DNA of 64,000 nt from Mesorhizobium sp. Pch-S (GTDB lineage Bacteria > Pseudomonadota > Alphaproteobacteria > Rhizobiales > Rhizobiaceae). The notes under the pieces were generated by a model. The model did not search any database, had not been told where the DNA came from, and saw only the letters and a program-made list of their open reading frames with translations. Each line of letters starts with the position of its first letter. The first letter of the stretch is position 1. Shown piece by piece: positions 27,527 through 36,706 of this stretch. The translations under genes were made by a program, and so were the position numbers. The stretch covers positions 1,798,001-1,862,000 of the forward strand of contig NZ_CP029562.1 of the NCBI RefSeq assembly GCF_004136315.1. The letters run 5' to 3'.

Positions 27527-27814
27527 TCAGGTGAAGACGGCTTCGTAACGCATGCCGTCGTTCTGGCGCGCGATCGGCACGATGAAGATATCCAGCCTGC
27601 CGAGCCTGGGATGAACCAGCGGATAGGTGGCCTGTTGCAAGGGTTCGGTTGGCGGGCCGCGGAAGGTCAGCGCGAAAGCGCCGCCGCTGCGCAGGGCCGT
27701 TCCAAGAAGCCGCACCTCGAGCAATTGCAATGCAAGCGGCACAGAGGCTTCCGCCACGTCAAAATCCGTACCGATATGCGGCTCGAAATCCGCGCCCGTC
27801 AGTTGCGCAACCAT
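27527..27814 (-). CDS. DUF6916-like small protein
   Basis: A 95-residue protein when started at the ATG at 27814 (VAQLTGADFEPHIG); the frame is open further but that leader looks non-coding. It has the pattern L-x-G-x-D-F-x-P-x-I-G, F-A-L-T-F-R-G-P, Y-P-L-V-H-P-x-L-G and F-I-V-P-I-A ending in YEAVFT, which I associate with the DUF6916 family. Proteins of this type occur beside tail-collar genes in many bacteria, as here, although this copy faces the operon tail to tail. No function is known to me. Confidence 0.7.
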   Translation of the reverse strand: MVAQLTGADFEPHIGTDFDVAEASVPLALQLLEVRLLGTALRSGGAFALTFRGPPTEPLQQATYPLVHPRLGRLDIFIVPIARQNDGMRYEAVFT

Positions 27815-28091
27815 GTCCTCTCCCCATTCGGATATGGTTTTGCAGCGTGTCGCGTTCGCTGTCGAGTCCTGCGAGATCAATCCCGGACCGAAGGTACGCC
27901 AAGCAAAAAGGTCAGGACTTTTCTGGCGGCCCGCATCACAGATAACGATGCAAGGGGTTGAAACCTTCACGAGGTTGTCGGTCGCCGGGAACGGGTCAAC
28001 AATCCGGTGGCGGGCAATCGCTCTCCGATCGCGATGTCAACCTCATCACGCAATGCACTTGGCTCTCGAGCGTATGACGACAAGCCCGAGC

Positions 28092-29384
28092 TCAACCGCC
28101 CTTGCGCAATCTGGCGACGTCATCGGGCTTTACGTCGGGCTGCCGGCCTCCCCAGGTCGCACGCGCCCAGTTGGCGAGATCGGCGATCTGCTGGTCACTC
28201 AGCTTGTCATCGAACGCCGGCATCGGCTGCATGCGTTCCAATCCCGGAAACCGCTGCGCGGAAATACCGTGCAACACCGTATGGACGAAATTGCGCGCAT
28301 CGCTAATGCGCATCGAGGCATTCGTCGCCAGCGGCACCACCACATGCGGAATGCCCTGGCCCTCGACACCATGGCAACCGGAGCAAAGATTGATGTAGGT
28401 GGCCCGCGCCGATGCCGTGAGCTCCGCGGGGACACTGACTGGCTCGGGCGCGCGCGGCGGCTCGGACTGACCAGGCACGGCATCGAGATCGAAAAGAAAA
28501 GCCGACAGCGACTCAAGATCCTCTTCGGTCATGTATTGCGTCGAGAAATGCACGACGTCGAACATCTGATTGGTCATCGCGCCTTGCGCCGAGATACCCG
28601 ACTTCATGAAGCTCGCCAGCAACGGCACGTCGAACCCCATGCGCGTCAGGCCGTCTTTGGTGATGTCAGGGGCGTTGATGCCTTCGATGATGGTTCCCTG
28701 CAGATATCTCGACGGATCCATGCCTTGCAGCATATTGCGTGGCGTGTGGCATTCGCCGCAATGCGCCAGCGCATTGGCCAGATAGCGGCCGCGGTTCCAC
28801 AGCTCCGAACGGGCGGGATCGTTTGCCGGCTTTTCACCAGGCAGGTTGACGAGATTCCAGAACGTCAGCGACTGACGAATGTTGAAGGGGAAGGCAAGCT
28901 CGTTGTCCCTGTTTGCAACCTTCATCGGCTCTCGCGTCATCAGATAGGCATAGACCGCATCGACGTCCTGCGGCGTCATCTCCCGGTAAGAGGCGTAGGG
29001 CATGGCCGGATAGAGATGGCGCCCGCCTTTGCCGACGCCGTCGCGCAGCGCGCGGTGGAAGTCGGCGCGGGTCCAGCTGCCGATGCCGTTGTCCTTGTCG
29101 GGCGAGATGTTGCTGGCATAGATGGTCCCGAACGGCGTCTCGAACGGCAGGCCTCCGGCCCAGGCCGCGCCGCCTTTGGCGGTGTGGCAGGCGTAGCAGT
29201 CCGCCGCCACCGCGACATAGGCGCCGCGCTCGGCCAGTGTCTTCATCTCATCGGCGCTGAGCGGCTGGTCGATATCCTTTGCCACCACGCTTTTTTCGAA
29301 CAGGCCGATAAAAATGCTTCCCGCAACGATCGCGGCCAGAATGGCGAGTGCGACCACGCCCCACAGCAGCCTGCGTAAAGTCAT
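28092..29384 (-). CDS. Membrane-anchored triheme cytochrome c subunit of a molybdenum dehydrogenase
   Basis: A 430-residue protein with an N-terminal membrane anchor (about residues 6-28) and three heme-binding C-x-x-C-H motifs: CYACH at residues 63-67, CGECH near residue 210 and CSGCH near residue 335. This is the architecture of the cytochrome subunit of membrane-bound alcohol and aldehyde dehydrogenases. It would take electrons from the iron-sulfur subunit and pass them to the respiratory chain on the periplasmic side. It follows the 2Fe-2S gene by 11 bases on the same strand, so the three genes form one operon transcribed from 32.8 kb leftwards. Confidence 0.9.
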   Translation of the reverse strand: MTLRRLLWGVVALAILAAIVAGSIFIGLFEKSVVAKDIDQPLSADEMKTLAERGAYVAVAADCYACHTAKGGAAWAGGLPFETPFGTIYASNISPDKDNGIGSWTRADFHRALRDGVGKGGRHLYPAMPYASYREMTPQDVDAVYAYLMTREPMKVANRDNELAFPFNIRQSLTFWNLVNLPGEKPANDPARSELWNRGRYLANALAHCGECHTPRNMLQGMDPSRYLQGTIIEGINAPDITKDGLTRMGFDVPLLASFMKSGISAQGAMTNQMFDVVHFSTQYMTEEDLESLSAFLFDLDAVPGQSEPPRAPEPVSVPAELTASARATYINLCSGCHGVEGQGIPHVVVPLATNASMRISDARNFVHTVLHGISAQRFPGLERMQPMPAFDDKLSDQQIADLANWARATWGGRQPDVKPDDVARLRKGG

Positions 29385-29395
29385 GGAATGCTCCC

Positions 29396-29941
29396 TCAGG
29401 CTTTGACGAGGTCAGGCATCTTCAGAACCAGATCGCGCACCGCCTGATGATAGCGGACATAGCCGGTGCAGCGGCAGATATGCTTGTCGAGCGCTTCGGT
29501 TATGGCCTTCTCGAGATCGGCCCTGGCGACCGGCTTGCGTTTCAACTGGTCGATGAAGACGGTGGCACCGGTGACGAAGCCCGGCGTGCAGTAGCCGCAC
29601 TGGAAAGAGAAACTCTCGATGAAAGCCTGCTGCACCGGCGACAGTTCGGTAATCGCGCCGGCGGCATCGCGTCTGGCGTGCCCTTCCACCGTGCGCACCT
29701 TCTTGCCTTCGAACCAGTGTGCGCCGGTGATGCAGGTGCGGACCTCGTCCAGCACACCGTCATCCTTTTCCAAAATCACCGTGCAGGCATGGCAGATGCC
29801 CTGTCCGCAGCCCATGCGCGAGCCGGTGAGATCGAGATATTCGTGGAGGAAATCCTGCATCATCATGGCTTCGGGCACGTCGACGGGCCCGATCGCCTTG
29901 TCGTTGACGGTCAGCGACAGCTTCTTCGTGGGTAGCGTCAT
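29396..29941 (-). CDS. (2Fe-2S)-binding subunit of a xanthine-dehydrogenase-family enzyme (IorA-like)
   Basis: A 181-residue protein with two [2Fe-2S] clusters. The plant-ferredoxin-type cluster uses C45, C50, C53 and C70 (GCGQGICHAC, then VRTC). The helical domain cluster uses CGYC at 115-118 and CRC at 156-158 (FQCGYCTPG, HICRCTGY). The family transfers electrons from the molybdenum cofactor. It overlaps the large-subunit gene by four bases and is followed by the cytochrome gene. There is no FAD subunit nearby, so electrons are expected to go to the cytochrome. Confidence 0.92.
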   Translation of the reverse strand: MTLPTKKLSLTVNDKAIGPVDVPEAMMMQDFLHEYLDLTGSRMGCGQGICHACTVILEKDDGVLDEVRTCITGAHWFEGKKVRTVEGHARRDAAGAITELSPVQQAFIESFSFQCGYCTPGFVTGATVFIDQLKRKPVARADLEKAITEALDKHICRCTGYVRYHQAVRDLVLKMPDLVKA

Positions 29942-32769
29942 GCCAGGGCCCCCCGTATCTTTTCCGGTGTTATCGGCAGATCATAGAACCGCTTGCCGAT
30001 GGCGTGCGCGATGGCGTTGGCGAGCGCCGGCACCACGGCGATCATCACGACCTCGGCTATGCCCTTGGGTGGATCGGTTTCCGAAAGCGGCGCCAGTATT
30101 TCCGACGTCTGCGTCCACACCGCCACGTCCCTGGCGCGCGGCAGTTCATAGCGGTTCCAATTCCAGGTGCCGTCACCGGGCCCGTCCTCGTAGAGCGGCA
30201 GAAATTCCTTCAGTGCATGGCCGATGCCCATCGCCAGGCCGCCCTGAAGCTGTCCGGAAACCAGTTCGGGTACCACCTGCGTGCCGCATTCCATGATCGA
30301 ATGATGCGACAGGATGGTCACCTCGCCCGACGCCGTGTCGACGACGATCTCGGCCAATGTCGCCATCGGCGCGTAGTAGGTGACGCCGGCATTGTTGCGC
30401 TGCGCCGGCGGATAATAGACCGCCGCACGGTCGACGAACTGCCAGCCGTCCAGCGTCATCAGCGCCTTGGCCTGTGCCGTCGCCCCATCGCCATATTTGA
30501 GCGCAAGCGCATCCACTGGAAGGCGCGTCCTGCCGATGCCGGGAACATCGAAATCGGCCTGCGCCCACTGCCAGCGGTTGAAGGTGTGCACGGTCACCCC
30601 GGTGACGAGGCCGAGCCGATGCGCTTCGGCCGCCACCGCCTCGAAGGCTAGCGGTGGCATGCCGCCGGCATTCACCAGGCCATTTTCCGTGCGGATATCC
30701 TCGCGCCGTACGAAATAGGGCGCGATCGAACCGCCACCGATGCCTTGCGACCACAGCGACCTTGCCGCCGGCCAGATGGCGAACTCGACAAGCGCGTGCG
30801 CCGCCTGCCGCGTGGCGTGGCCGAGATAGTAGACGCTGTTGGTGGCGCTCATCGGCGAGGTGAAACTCGGCGTCCAGCGCGGATTGGCGCTGTTTCTGTC
30901 CTCGTCCGCCTGCGCCATCGTATAGGGCTCGTCGGTGGTTTCGAGCGGCATCTGTGGCCAGCGCACCTTGCCGTATTCGGTCACTTCGGGGACGCGGCCC
31001 AGTATGTCGCCCACCATGATCGCCTGCGACGTCGTGGTGCCCGTGCCGATCTCATGCGCGACGTGCGCGAAGCTCACCCGCCCGCGGGCGTCGAATTCGA
31101 GCGCCGCAAGTGCCGCCTCCGCGCCGGTGCCATAGTCCTTCTGGACGTGGCCGTAGCCGACGCCATAACGCTTGCCGGGGTTGGCTGCATCGAAAGCAGC
31201 CTTTTTCTCCTGCCGTTGCGTCCACAGCGGATGGGCCTTGGCCTTGAGCAAAATCTCTTCGTTGCGCAATGCCCCGGCCGGGATTGCCCCTTGCGTGTTC
31301 TTCATGCCCGACTTGAAGACATTCTTCAGCCTGAGATCGATCGCATCCATGCCGAGCGCTTCGGCGGCTTCATCGACCATCATCTCGGTGGCGGACATGG
31401 ATTGCAGCGTTCCGTAGCCACGTGTCGAGCCGGCATCGACGGCACGCGAGGCGATGGCGGCGGCGGAGAAATCGCTCTTCGGCAGGTAGTAGATCGACTG
31501 CGCGGCGGTAGCGCCGACGAAGCCGACGGAGAATGAGAAATTGGCACGGCCGCCGCCATCATTCTTGAAATGACCGGTCATGATGCGAAACTGGCCCGTC
31601 TTGCGGTCGACCACCAAAATGTTGTCCATCCAGAAAGCGTGCCGCTTCAAGCCCATCTGGAACTGTTCGTAGCGATCGTTGGCGAGGCGAACGGGACGGC
31701 CATCGCCGTAAAGGCCCGCCACCACGCAGAAGAACGCGAAGATCGAGTGATCCTTGGTGCCGTAGCCGACGGTATAGCCGACCTTGAGGTCGACTTCCTT
31801 GAGAGGAAATTTCGACTTGGAGACCAGCACGGCCGAAACCTCGGCCACTTCGTAAGGCGACTGTGTCGCCACCATGAGATGCAGGACGCCGGTCGCCGCG
31901 TCGTACCAGACATTGCCGTTGTCGGCCTCCATCGCCGAAGCATCGACCGACTGCGAGAAATATTCGTTCCTCAGCACCAGGGCATCATCGCCGGCCATGC
32001 CGATTTCCTGCTCGATCTCGGCGGCGGCGGCCATGCCGCGGCCCATGGCGTCACCGTCGGCATCCGCCTCCGGCCATTTTGGGTCGTCGCCGGAAAAGCC
32101 GCCATAGATGACGGTATCCTTCAACGGCGAGAACCGGTCTGGCGCATCGGGAGTGCCGCCGTCGATGCGCACATAACGCGCCGCGCCATAATGGGCGGGA
32201 TGGCTGTAGGGCGCTTTTTCACCATAGCGCACGACCGTATCGTCGAAACGGATCAAGCGCTTCGCCGCGTCGTAGCGGGCGAAATCGTGATAGATGAGCA
32301 GGGCGACCGGTTGACCGAGCAGCCTCGCCGTCTGCCCTTTCGGCACCAGGAAAACATCACCGTAAAAACCAGGCACCGGAATGGTGATGCCGTCGGCGAC
32401 GAGATCTTCATGCAGCACGAGCCGGTCCGGCTTCAGCGCATCGCCGAGCACACCGAGATCGATGCCCTCGAAGGTGCGGTCGGCCTTGGTCGCATGGATC
32501 ATGAAAGCATGCGCCTGCTGCTTTGGCCAGCCGTCGAGGTCGCGGGCGCGATAATCGCGCGAAAAGGTCTTTTCGCCGGTCACCTTGGCGATGGCATCGA
32601 GCCGGTATTTCGGCTTGCCGTCGGCCTTGAGCCAATCCGGACCGGGTTGCGGTGGCGTCTCGATCAGCCGCGCTGCTGCTGACGAAGGCAGGAAGGAAAC
32701 CTTGATGGCGATGCCTGCAGCGGCACTGGCCTTGAGAAAATTACGGCGCGAAAGACTGGATCCCATCAT
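29938..32769 (-). CDS. Molybdopterin-binding subunit of an aldehyde/isoquinoline-type dehydrogenase
   Basis: A 943-residue catalytic subunit of the xanthine dehydrogenase family. I place the start at 32769 (or the adjacent ATG at 32766) behind AGGAGGAG, at the head of a twin-arginine signal (SRRNFLK with a hydrophobic AAAGIAIKV). Mo-cofactor features include RGYGTLQSM, a QGGLAMGIGHALKE segment and GIAEVVMIAVVPALANAI, which contains the expected catalytic Glu. The enzyme should be exported folded, with the 2Fe-2S subunit riding along, and would oxidise an aldehyde or N-heterocycle in the periplasm. The substrate is not predictable; isoquinoline 1-oxidoreductase and aldehyde dehydrogenases share this layout. 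Confidence 0.9.
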   Translation of the reverse strand: MMGSSLSRRNFLKASAAAGIAIKVSFLPSSAAARLIETPPQPGPDWLKADGKPKYRLDAIAKVTGEKTFSRDYRARDLDGWPKQQAHAFMIHATKADRTFEGIDLGVLGDALKPDRLVLHEDLVADGITIPVPGFYGDVFLVPKGQTARLLGQPVALLIYHDFARYDAAKRLIRFDDTVVRYGEKAPYSHPAHYGAARYVRIDGGTPDAPDRFSPLKDTVIYGGFSGDDPKWPEADADGDAMGRGMAAAAEIEQEIGMAGDDALVLRNEYFSQSVDASAMEADNGNVWYDAATGVLHLMVATQSPYEVAEVSAVLVSKSKFPLKEVDLKVGYTVGYGTKDHSIFAFFCVVAGLYGDGRPVRLANDRYEQFQMGLKRHAFWMDNILVVDRKTGQFRIMTGHFKNDGGGRANFSFSVGFVGATAAQSIYYLPKSDFSAAAIASRAVDAGSTRGYGTLQSMSATEMMVDEAAEALGMDAIDLRLKNVFKSGMKNTQGAIPAGALRNEEILLKAKAHPLWTQRQEKKAAFDAANPGKRYGVGYGHVQKDYGTGAEAALAALEFDARGRVSFAHVAHEIGTGTTTSQAIMVGDILGRVPEVTEYGKVRWPQMPLETTDEPYTMAQADEDRNSANPRWTPSFTSPMSATNSVYYLGHATRQAAHALVEFAIWPAARSLWSQGIGGGSIAPYFVRREDIRTENGLVNAGGMPPLAFEAVAAEAHRLGLVTGVTVHTFNRWQWAQADFDVPGIGRTRLPVDALALKYGDGATAQAKALMTLDGWQFVDRAAVYYPPAQRNNAGVTYYAPMATLAEIVVDTASGEVTILSHHSIMECGTQVVPELVSGQLQGGLAMGIGHALKEFLPLYEDGPGDGTWNWNRYELPRARDVAVWTQTSEILAPLSETDPPKGIAEVVMIAVVPALANAIAHAIGKRFYDLPITPEKIRGALA

Positions 32770-32988
32770 CTCCTCCTGCGTCAGACCAGGATCGTCCAAC
32801 GTGATCAGAAAGCCGACATATCTTCCACGAACCACAAAGGTCCGGCGCTATTGTTGAAGCGATTATGGGACTGTGCAGGTATTTGTGCAACAAACCCGCT
32901 CAGAGATTTGCAGCCGCTGGAAAAGCATTGTTTCCGCGCCCCCTTGCGACACAGGCCTTGCAAATTCTGCAAGCACGGCGGGGGCGCT

Positions 32989-34461
32989 TCAGCCCCAGGG
33001 CTCCGCCACGCGTGGCCAGACCGGACGTTTCAGCTTTTCATAGTCGGTGGCCGCAGGATCGCTCGGATAGGAGCTCGGCGACGAGACATAGATGATCTCG
33101 GCCGCGATCGGCTCGAAGCCGGCGTAGAAATGGTTGGTCGACTTGATCAGCAGCACGTCCTTGGACAGTGGATCGACGCCGAGATTGGAGAAGATGTCCG
33201 GCTCGAAGGTCTGGGTGCGGTTGGTGTTGAGGATGACGTCGATCTCGGTGCCTTCCAGCCGCACCAGCGCGGAAGCCCCCAGGGTGACGCGGCTCGGGCC
33301 GAAACTCTGCCAGCTCTCGGCGACAGCCTTCATCACGCGCACCCTGGCGTCGATCGGTTCGCCGGCCAGCGGGCCGGCCTTGCCGCCGAAGCGCAGGTCG
33401 ATGACCGCGCCCTCGCCCGCCGCATGGCAGAAGGTGACGGCGAGCGGGTCCCAGATGGTGGCGACGCCGACATTTTTCAGGCCGCGCGCCAGCATCGCGC
33501 GCAGCAGCGAGGTGCCGTCGCCGGCGACACCGCCACCAGGATTGTCCCAGACATCGGCGATCACCACCGGCTTCGCCTGGTTGGCCGCGCGTACTTCGAG
33601 CGCGCGGTCGATGCCCTGGTCGGCGCCCAGCATCGGCATGGCCAGCTGCCCGCGCAGCGCATAGAGCTCGCGTCCCAGTTGCTCGGCCAGGGCATCGCCC
33701 TTGGCCTTGTCGTTGTCGGTGACGACCATGATGCGCGCGCCCATCTCCGGCACGTCGGCGGCCATGAAGCCGTGGATGACGGAAGCCGAAAGCACGCCAT
33801 CCTTGCCGTGCAACGCCTTGATGCGGTCGACGAAGCCGCGCATCGGCTGGCGACTGGTCGGCATCACCTCGATCATGCGGCAGTCGAAGGTCGAGATCAC
33901 CGGCTTGATCTCGCCACGCGCTGCGGCAAGGCCGAGCTCGACGACATGCTCGCCGCGCTCGTAGAAATCGGTGTGCGGGAACTCGAGGAAGGCAGCGAGC
34001 ACATTGGCCGCGGCCACGCGCTTCGGTGTCAGATGGCTGTGCGGGTCGAGCTCGGAAGCGACAACGACATCAGGCCCGACGATCTCGCGGACACGGGCGA
34101 GAAGGTCGCCTTCGCAGTCGTCATAGCCTTGTGCCACCATGGCTCCATGCAGGCCGAGGATAACGGCATCGACCGGCAGCGCCGCTCGCAACTGGTCGAG
34201 GATCTCGTCACGCAGCGCCTCGAAGGTCTGCCGCTGCACCAGCCCGCCGGGCTCCGCCCAGGTCGCGGTGCCTTCGATGACGGTCAGCCCCTCTGCGGCG
34301 GCGCGGCGGCGCAGCGCGACGATCGGCGAGGAACACAGCGTCGGCGTTTCCGGATGCTGGCCGGGTCCGGCATAAAAGGCCATCTCAAAGGAGGCCCGGT
34401 CGGTCGGCACCGGTGAGAAGGTGTTGGTCTCGGTCGCCAGCGAGGCGGTAAAGATACGCAT
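32989..34461 (-). CDS. M81-family metallopeptidase (MlrC/microcystinase C-like)
   Basis: A 490-residue protein that begins MRIFTASLATETNTFSP, the typical opening of the M81 family; the longer upstream frame lacks family features. Internal landmarks include LHGAMVAQGYDDCEGDLL, ASELDPHSHLT and VIADVWDNPGGGVAGDGT, matching the MlrC N-terminal metal region and C-terminal domain. MlrC cleaves linearised microcystin peptides, but most homologues sit in rhizobial transport operons and act on unknown substrates. It is the last gene of a leftward operon with a sugar-type ABC transporter and a RidA protein. Confidence 0.85.
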   Translation of the reverse strand: MRIFTASLATETNTFSPVPTDRASFEMAFYAGPGQHPETPTLCSSPIVALRRRAAAEGLTVIEGTATWAEPGGLVQRQTFEALRDEILDQLRAALPVDAVILGLHGAMVAQGYDDCEGDLLARVREIVGPDVVVASELDPHSHLTPKRVAAANVLAAFLEFPHTDFYERGEHVVELGLAAARGEIKPVISTFDCRMIEVMPTSRQPMRGFVDRIKALHGKDGVLSASVIHGFMAADVPEMGARIMVVTDNDKAKGDALAEQLGRELYALRGQLAMPMLGADQGIDRALEVRAANQAKPVVIADVWDNPGGGVAGDGTSLLRAMLARGLKNVGVATIWDPLAVTFCHAAGEGAVIDLRFGGKAGPLAGEPIDARVRVMKAVAESWQSFGPSRVTLGASALVRLEGTEIDVILNTNRTQTFEPDIFSNLGVDPLSKDVLLIKSTNHFYAGFEPIAAEIIYVSSPSSYPSDPAATDYEKLKRPVWPRVAEPWG

Positions 34462-34525
34462 GCGCTCTACTCGATTTGATCGTCGGGAGTTCGCCTTCCG
34501 CAGCGATGCGGCGGAAGGCAACCGG

Positions 34526-34897
34526 CTATTTCACCGGTGCGTAGGCGACCGCTTCGATCTCGACCTTGATGTCGATCATCAGCCGCGATTCCACCGTGGT
34601 GCGGGCCGGAGGCTCCTTGGCAAAGAAGGATCCATAGACCTTGTTCATGCCGCCGAAGTCGCGCGCGTCCTCGATCCACACCGTGGTCTTGACGACGTCG
34701 TCCATGGTGGCTCCGGCCAATGCCAGTGCCGCCTTGACGTTCTCCAGCACCTGCCTTGTCTGCGGCTCGATGCCGCCGTCGACCACCGTGCCGTCGGGGC
34801 GCACCGGCACCTGGCCGGAAACGAAGACAAAATCGCCGGCGCGCACCGCTGGCGACAGCGGCACATGCGACGTCCCGAAAACCTGCTTGCGTGACAT
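34526..34897 (-). CDS. RidA-family protein
   Basis: A 123-residue protein starting at 34897. RidA/YjgF features include FVFVSGQVPVRPDGT, QTRQVLENVKAALALAGATMDDVVKTTVWI and the terminal strand with VEIEAVA. The conserved active-site Arg of true imine deaminases should lie in a x-x-R-x-x-V segment; here ARTTVES provides it. RidA proteins hydrolyse reactive enamines and imines from PLP enzymes, and a PLP-dependent D-amino-acid enzyme is encoded in the divergent operon nearby. It sits 17 bases after the permease gene. Confidence 0.88.
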   Translation of the reverse strand: MSRKQVFGTSHVPLSPAVRAGDFVFVSGQVPVRPDGTVVDGGIEPQTRQVLENVKAALALAGATMDDVVKTTVWIEDARDFGGMNKVYGSFFAKEPPARTTVESRLMIDIKVEIEAVAYAPVK

Positions 34898-34914
34898 TCC
34901 CTGAAATTCTCCTG

Positions 34915-35742
34915 TTATTTGACGGCGCCCAGGGCCAACCCCCGGACGAGATAGCGCTGCAGCCAGGCAAACAGCACCGCCACCGGCAAGGTGGCCAAAA
35001 GCGCTGCCGCCATGACGTGGTGCCATTCGACGGTGTAGCGGCCGGCAACCAGCGCGAACACCTGGATGGGCAGCGTGTAATTCTCCTGGCTGCGCAGAAT
35101 GGTCAATGCGATGATGAACTCGTTCCAGGCATTGATGAAGGTAAAGATGGCGGTGACCGCGATCGCCGGCAGGCACAGCGGCAGGAACACCTTGCGCAGG
35201 GTGAGCCAGCGACCCGCGCCTTCCATCCAGCTGGCCTCCTCGAGATCGCGCGGGATGGTGTCGAAATAGCTCTGCAGCATCCACACCGTGAAGGCGACGT
35301 TGAAGGCCATATAGACGACGCCGACGGCGGTCGTGCTTTCGATCAGCCCCCAGGCGGCGATCAGGCGGAACAGGCCGAGCACCAGCACGATCGACGAGAT
35401 CATCTGCGAGACGAGCAGGAACTGCCGCATGGCGCCATAGCCGGCAAAGCGGAAGCGCGACATGGCATAGGCTGCCGGGATGGCGATCACGATGGCGCCG
35501 ACAGTGGCCAGCACCGAGACGTAAAGCGAATTGAGCAAGGCGCGACCGAAGCCGGTCGCCACCCACATCTCGGCGAAGTTCGACCAGCGGAATTCGCTCG
35601 GCCACCAGTTCGGCGTCAGCACCTCGGCGCGCGGCTTGACTGCGGTCAGGAACATCACCGCGAAGGGAAACAGCGTCACCACGATCAGCGGCGACAAAAG
35701 CAGCCAGGCAATGACGGAACGGACGAGCTTGCTTCTTCTCAT
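34915..35742 (-). CDS. Carbohydrate ABC transporter permease (MalG type)
   Basis: A 275-residue inner-membrane protein with six hydrophobic segments, the standard length for MalG-type permeases. The coupling loop [27 protein letters not shown] matches the EAA motif that docks on the ATPase. Its ATG overlaps the stop of the MalF-type gene by four bases. With the upstream binding protein and the UgpC-type ATPase encoded divergently, it would form an importer for a sugar or glycoside. Confidence 0.92.
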   Translation of the reverse strand: MRRSKLVRSVIAWLLLSPLIVVTLFPFAVMFLTAVKPRAEVLTPNWWPSEFRWSNFAEMWVATGFGRALLNSLYVSVLATVGAIVIAIPAAYAMSRFRFAGYGAMRQFLLVSQMISSIVLVLGLFRLIAAWGLIESTTAVGVVYMAFNVAFTVWMLQSYFDTIPRDLEEASWMEGAGRWLTLRKVFLPLCLPAIAVTAIFTFINAWNEFIIALTILRSQENYTLPIQVFALVAGRYTVEWHHVMAAALLATLPVAVLFAWLQRYLVRGLALGAVK

Positions 35743-36607
35743 GCTTCCCGCTCCCGCATGGCCAGGCGCACATAGATCATGGTGAAGACCAGCAGGATCG
35801 CGAACATCACCAGCGAAACGGCCGAGGCCTCACCCAGTTTGCCGACACGGAAAGCCAGCTTGTAGAGGTAGGTGACCAGGATATCGGTGGAGTTGGCCGG
35901 CCCGCCCTGCGTCATCACCCAGATGATCGGGAAGGAGTTGAAGACGTAGATCATGTTGAGCACGATGGCGATGTTGATGAACGGCTTCAGCAGCGGCAGC
36001 GTGATGGTGCGGAACTGCTGCCAGGTCGAGGCGCCTTCGAGTGCTGCCGCCTCGTAGAGATCATCCGGGATCGATGACAGCCCGCCGAGGAAGATGGTGA
36101 CGGTGAACGGCACGGTGACCAGGATGCCGATCAGCACCTGCATCGGGAAGGCCGTGCCGGCGCTGGCAAGCCATTGAATGTTCTGGTCGATGATGCCGAG
36201 GCCGATCAGCGCCGAATTCAGCATTCCGCTTTCGCCGTTCAGCGCCCAGCGCCAGACCACGGCCGTCATAGTGAGCGAGACGGCCCAGGGCAGAAGGATG
36301 ATGACGCGGGCAAGGCCACGGCCGTAGAAATCCGAATTGAGGATCAGCGCCACGGGAATGGACAGGATCAGCGCGCCGGCAACGACCGAAAGCGTCCACA
36401 GCCCGGTTCGCCACAACGCCGCGATGAAATCCGGATCGTTCGTCAGCGCCGCGAAATTGGCCAGCCCGGCGAAATCGCGCAGCTGGCCGAAGCGGCTGAC
36501 CTCGGAGTCGAGATCTGCACCAGGTCGTAGACCGGCCAGAAGATCACCACCGCTGCCAGGAAAAGGCTGGGCAGGATGAGCAGGTAAGGCAGCGCGCGAT
36601 TGTGCAT
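35739..36607 (-). pseudogene. Carbohydrate ABC transporter permease (MalF type) with an apparent frameshift
   Basis: The N-terminus starts at 36607 ([30 protein letters not shown]), and the frame then drifts. Near 36510 the coding sequence continues in another frame with [18 protein letters not shown] and runs normally to 35739, including the EAA loop [24 protein letters not shown]. Restoring one base near 36508-36514 gives an intact protein of about 289 residues. Either the permease is inactivated by a one-base deletion or the assembly has an error here. The rest of the gene shows no decay and the overlap with malG is intact, which favours a recent event or an error. Confidence 0.82.
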
Positions 36608-36706
36608 CCGGGACTGTGTCTGAGAGTTTCTTGTCGCCGCGACAGGAATGCCACGGACATGAAAGCCGGCGGCGCGTCCCATTGCGGGGACGCGCCGCAG
36701 CCTGAG

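Noticed and set aside
27627..29378. 583-codon plus-strand frame opposite the cytochrome gene
   Set aside because: Antisense to a gene with three heme motifs; the translation has no recognisable domain.
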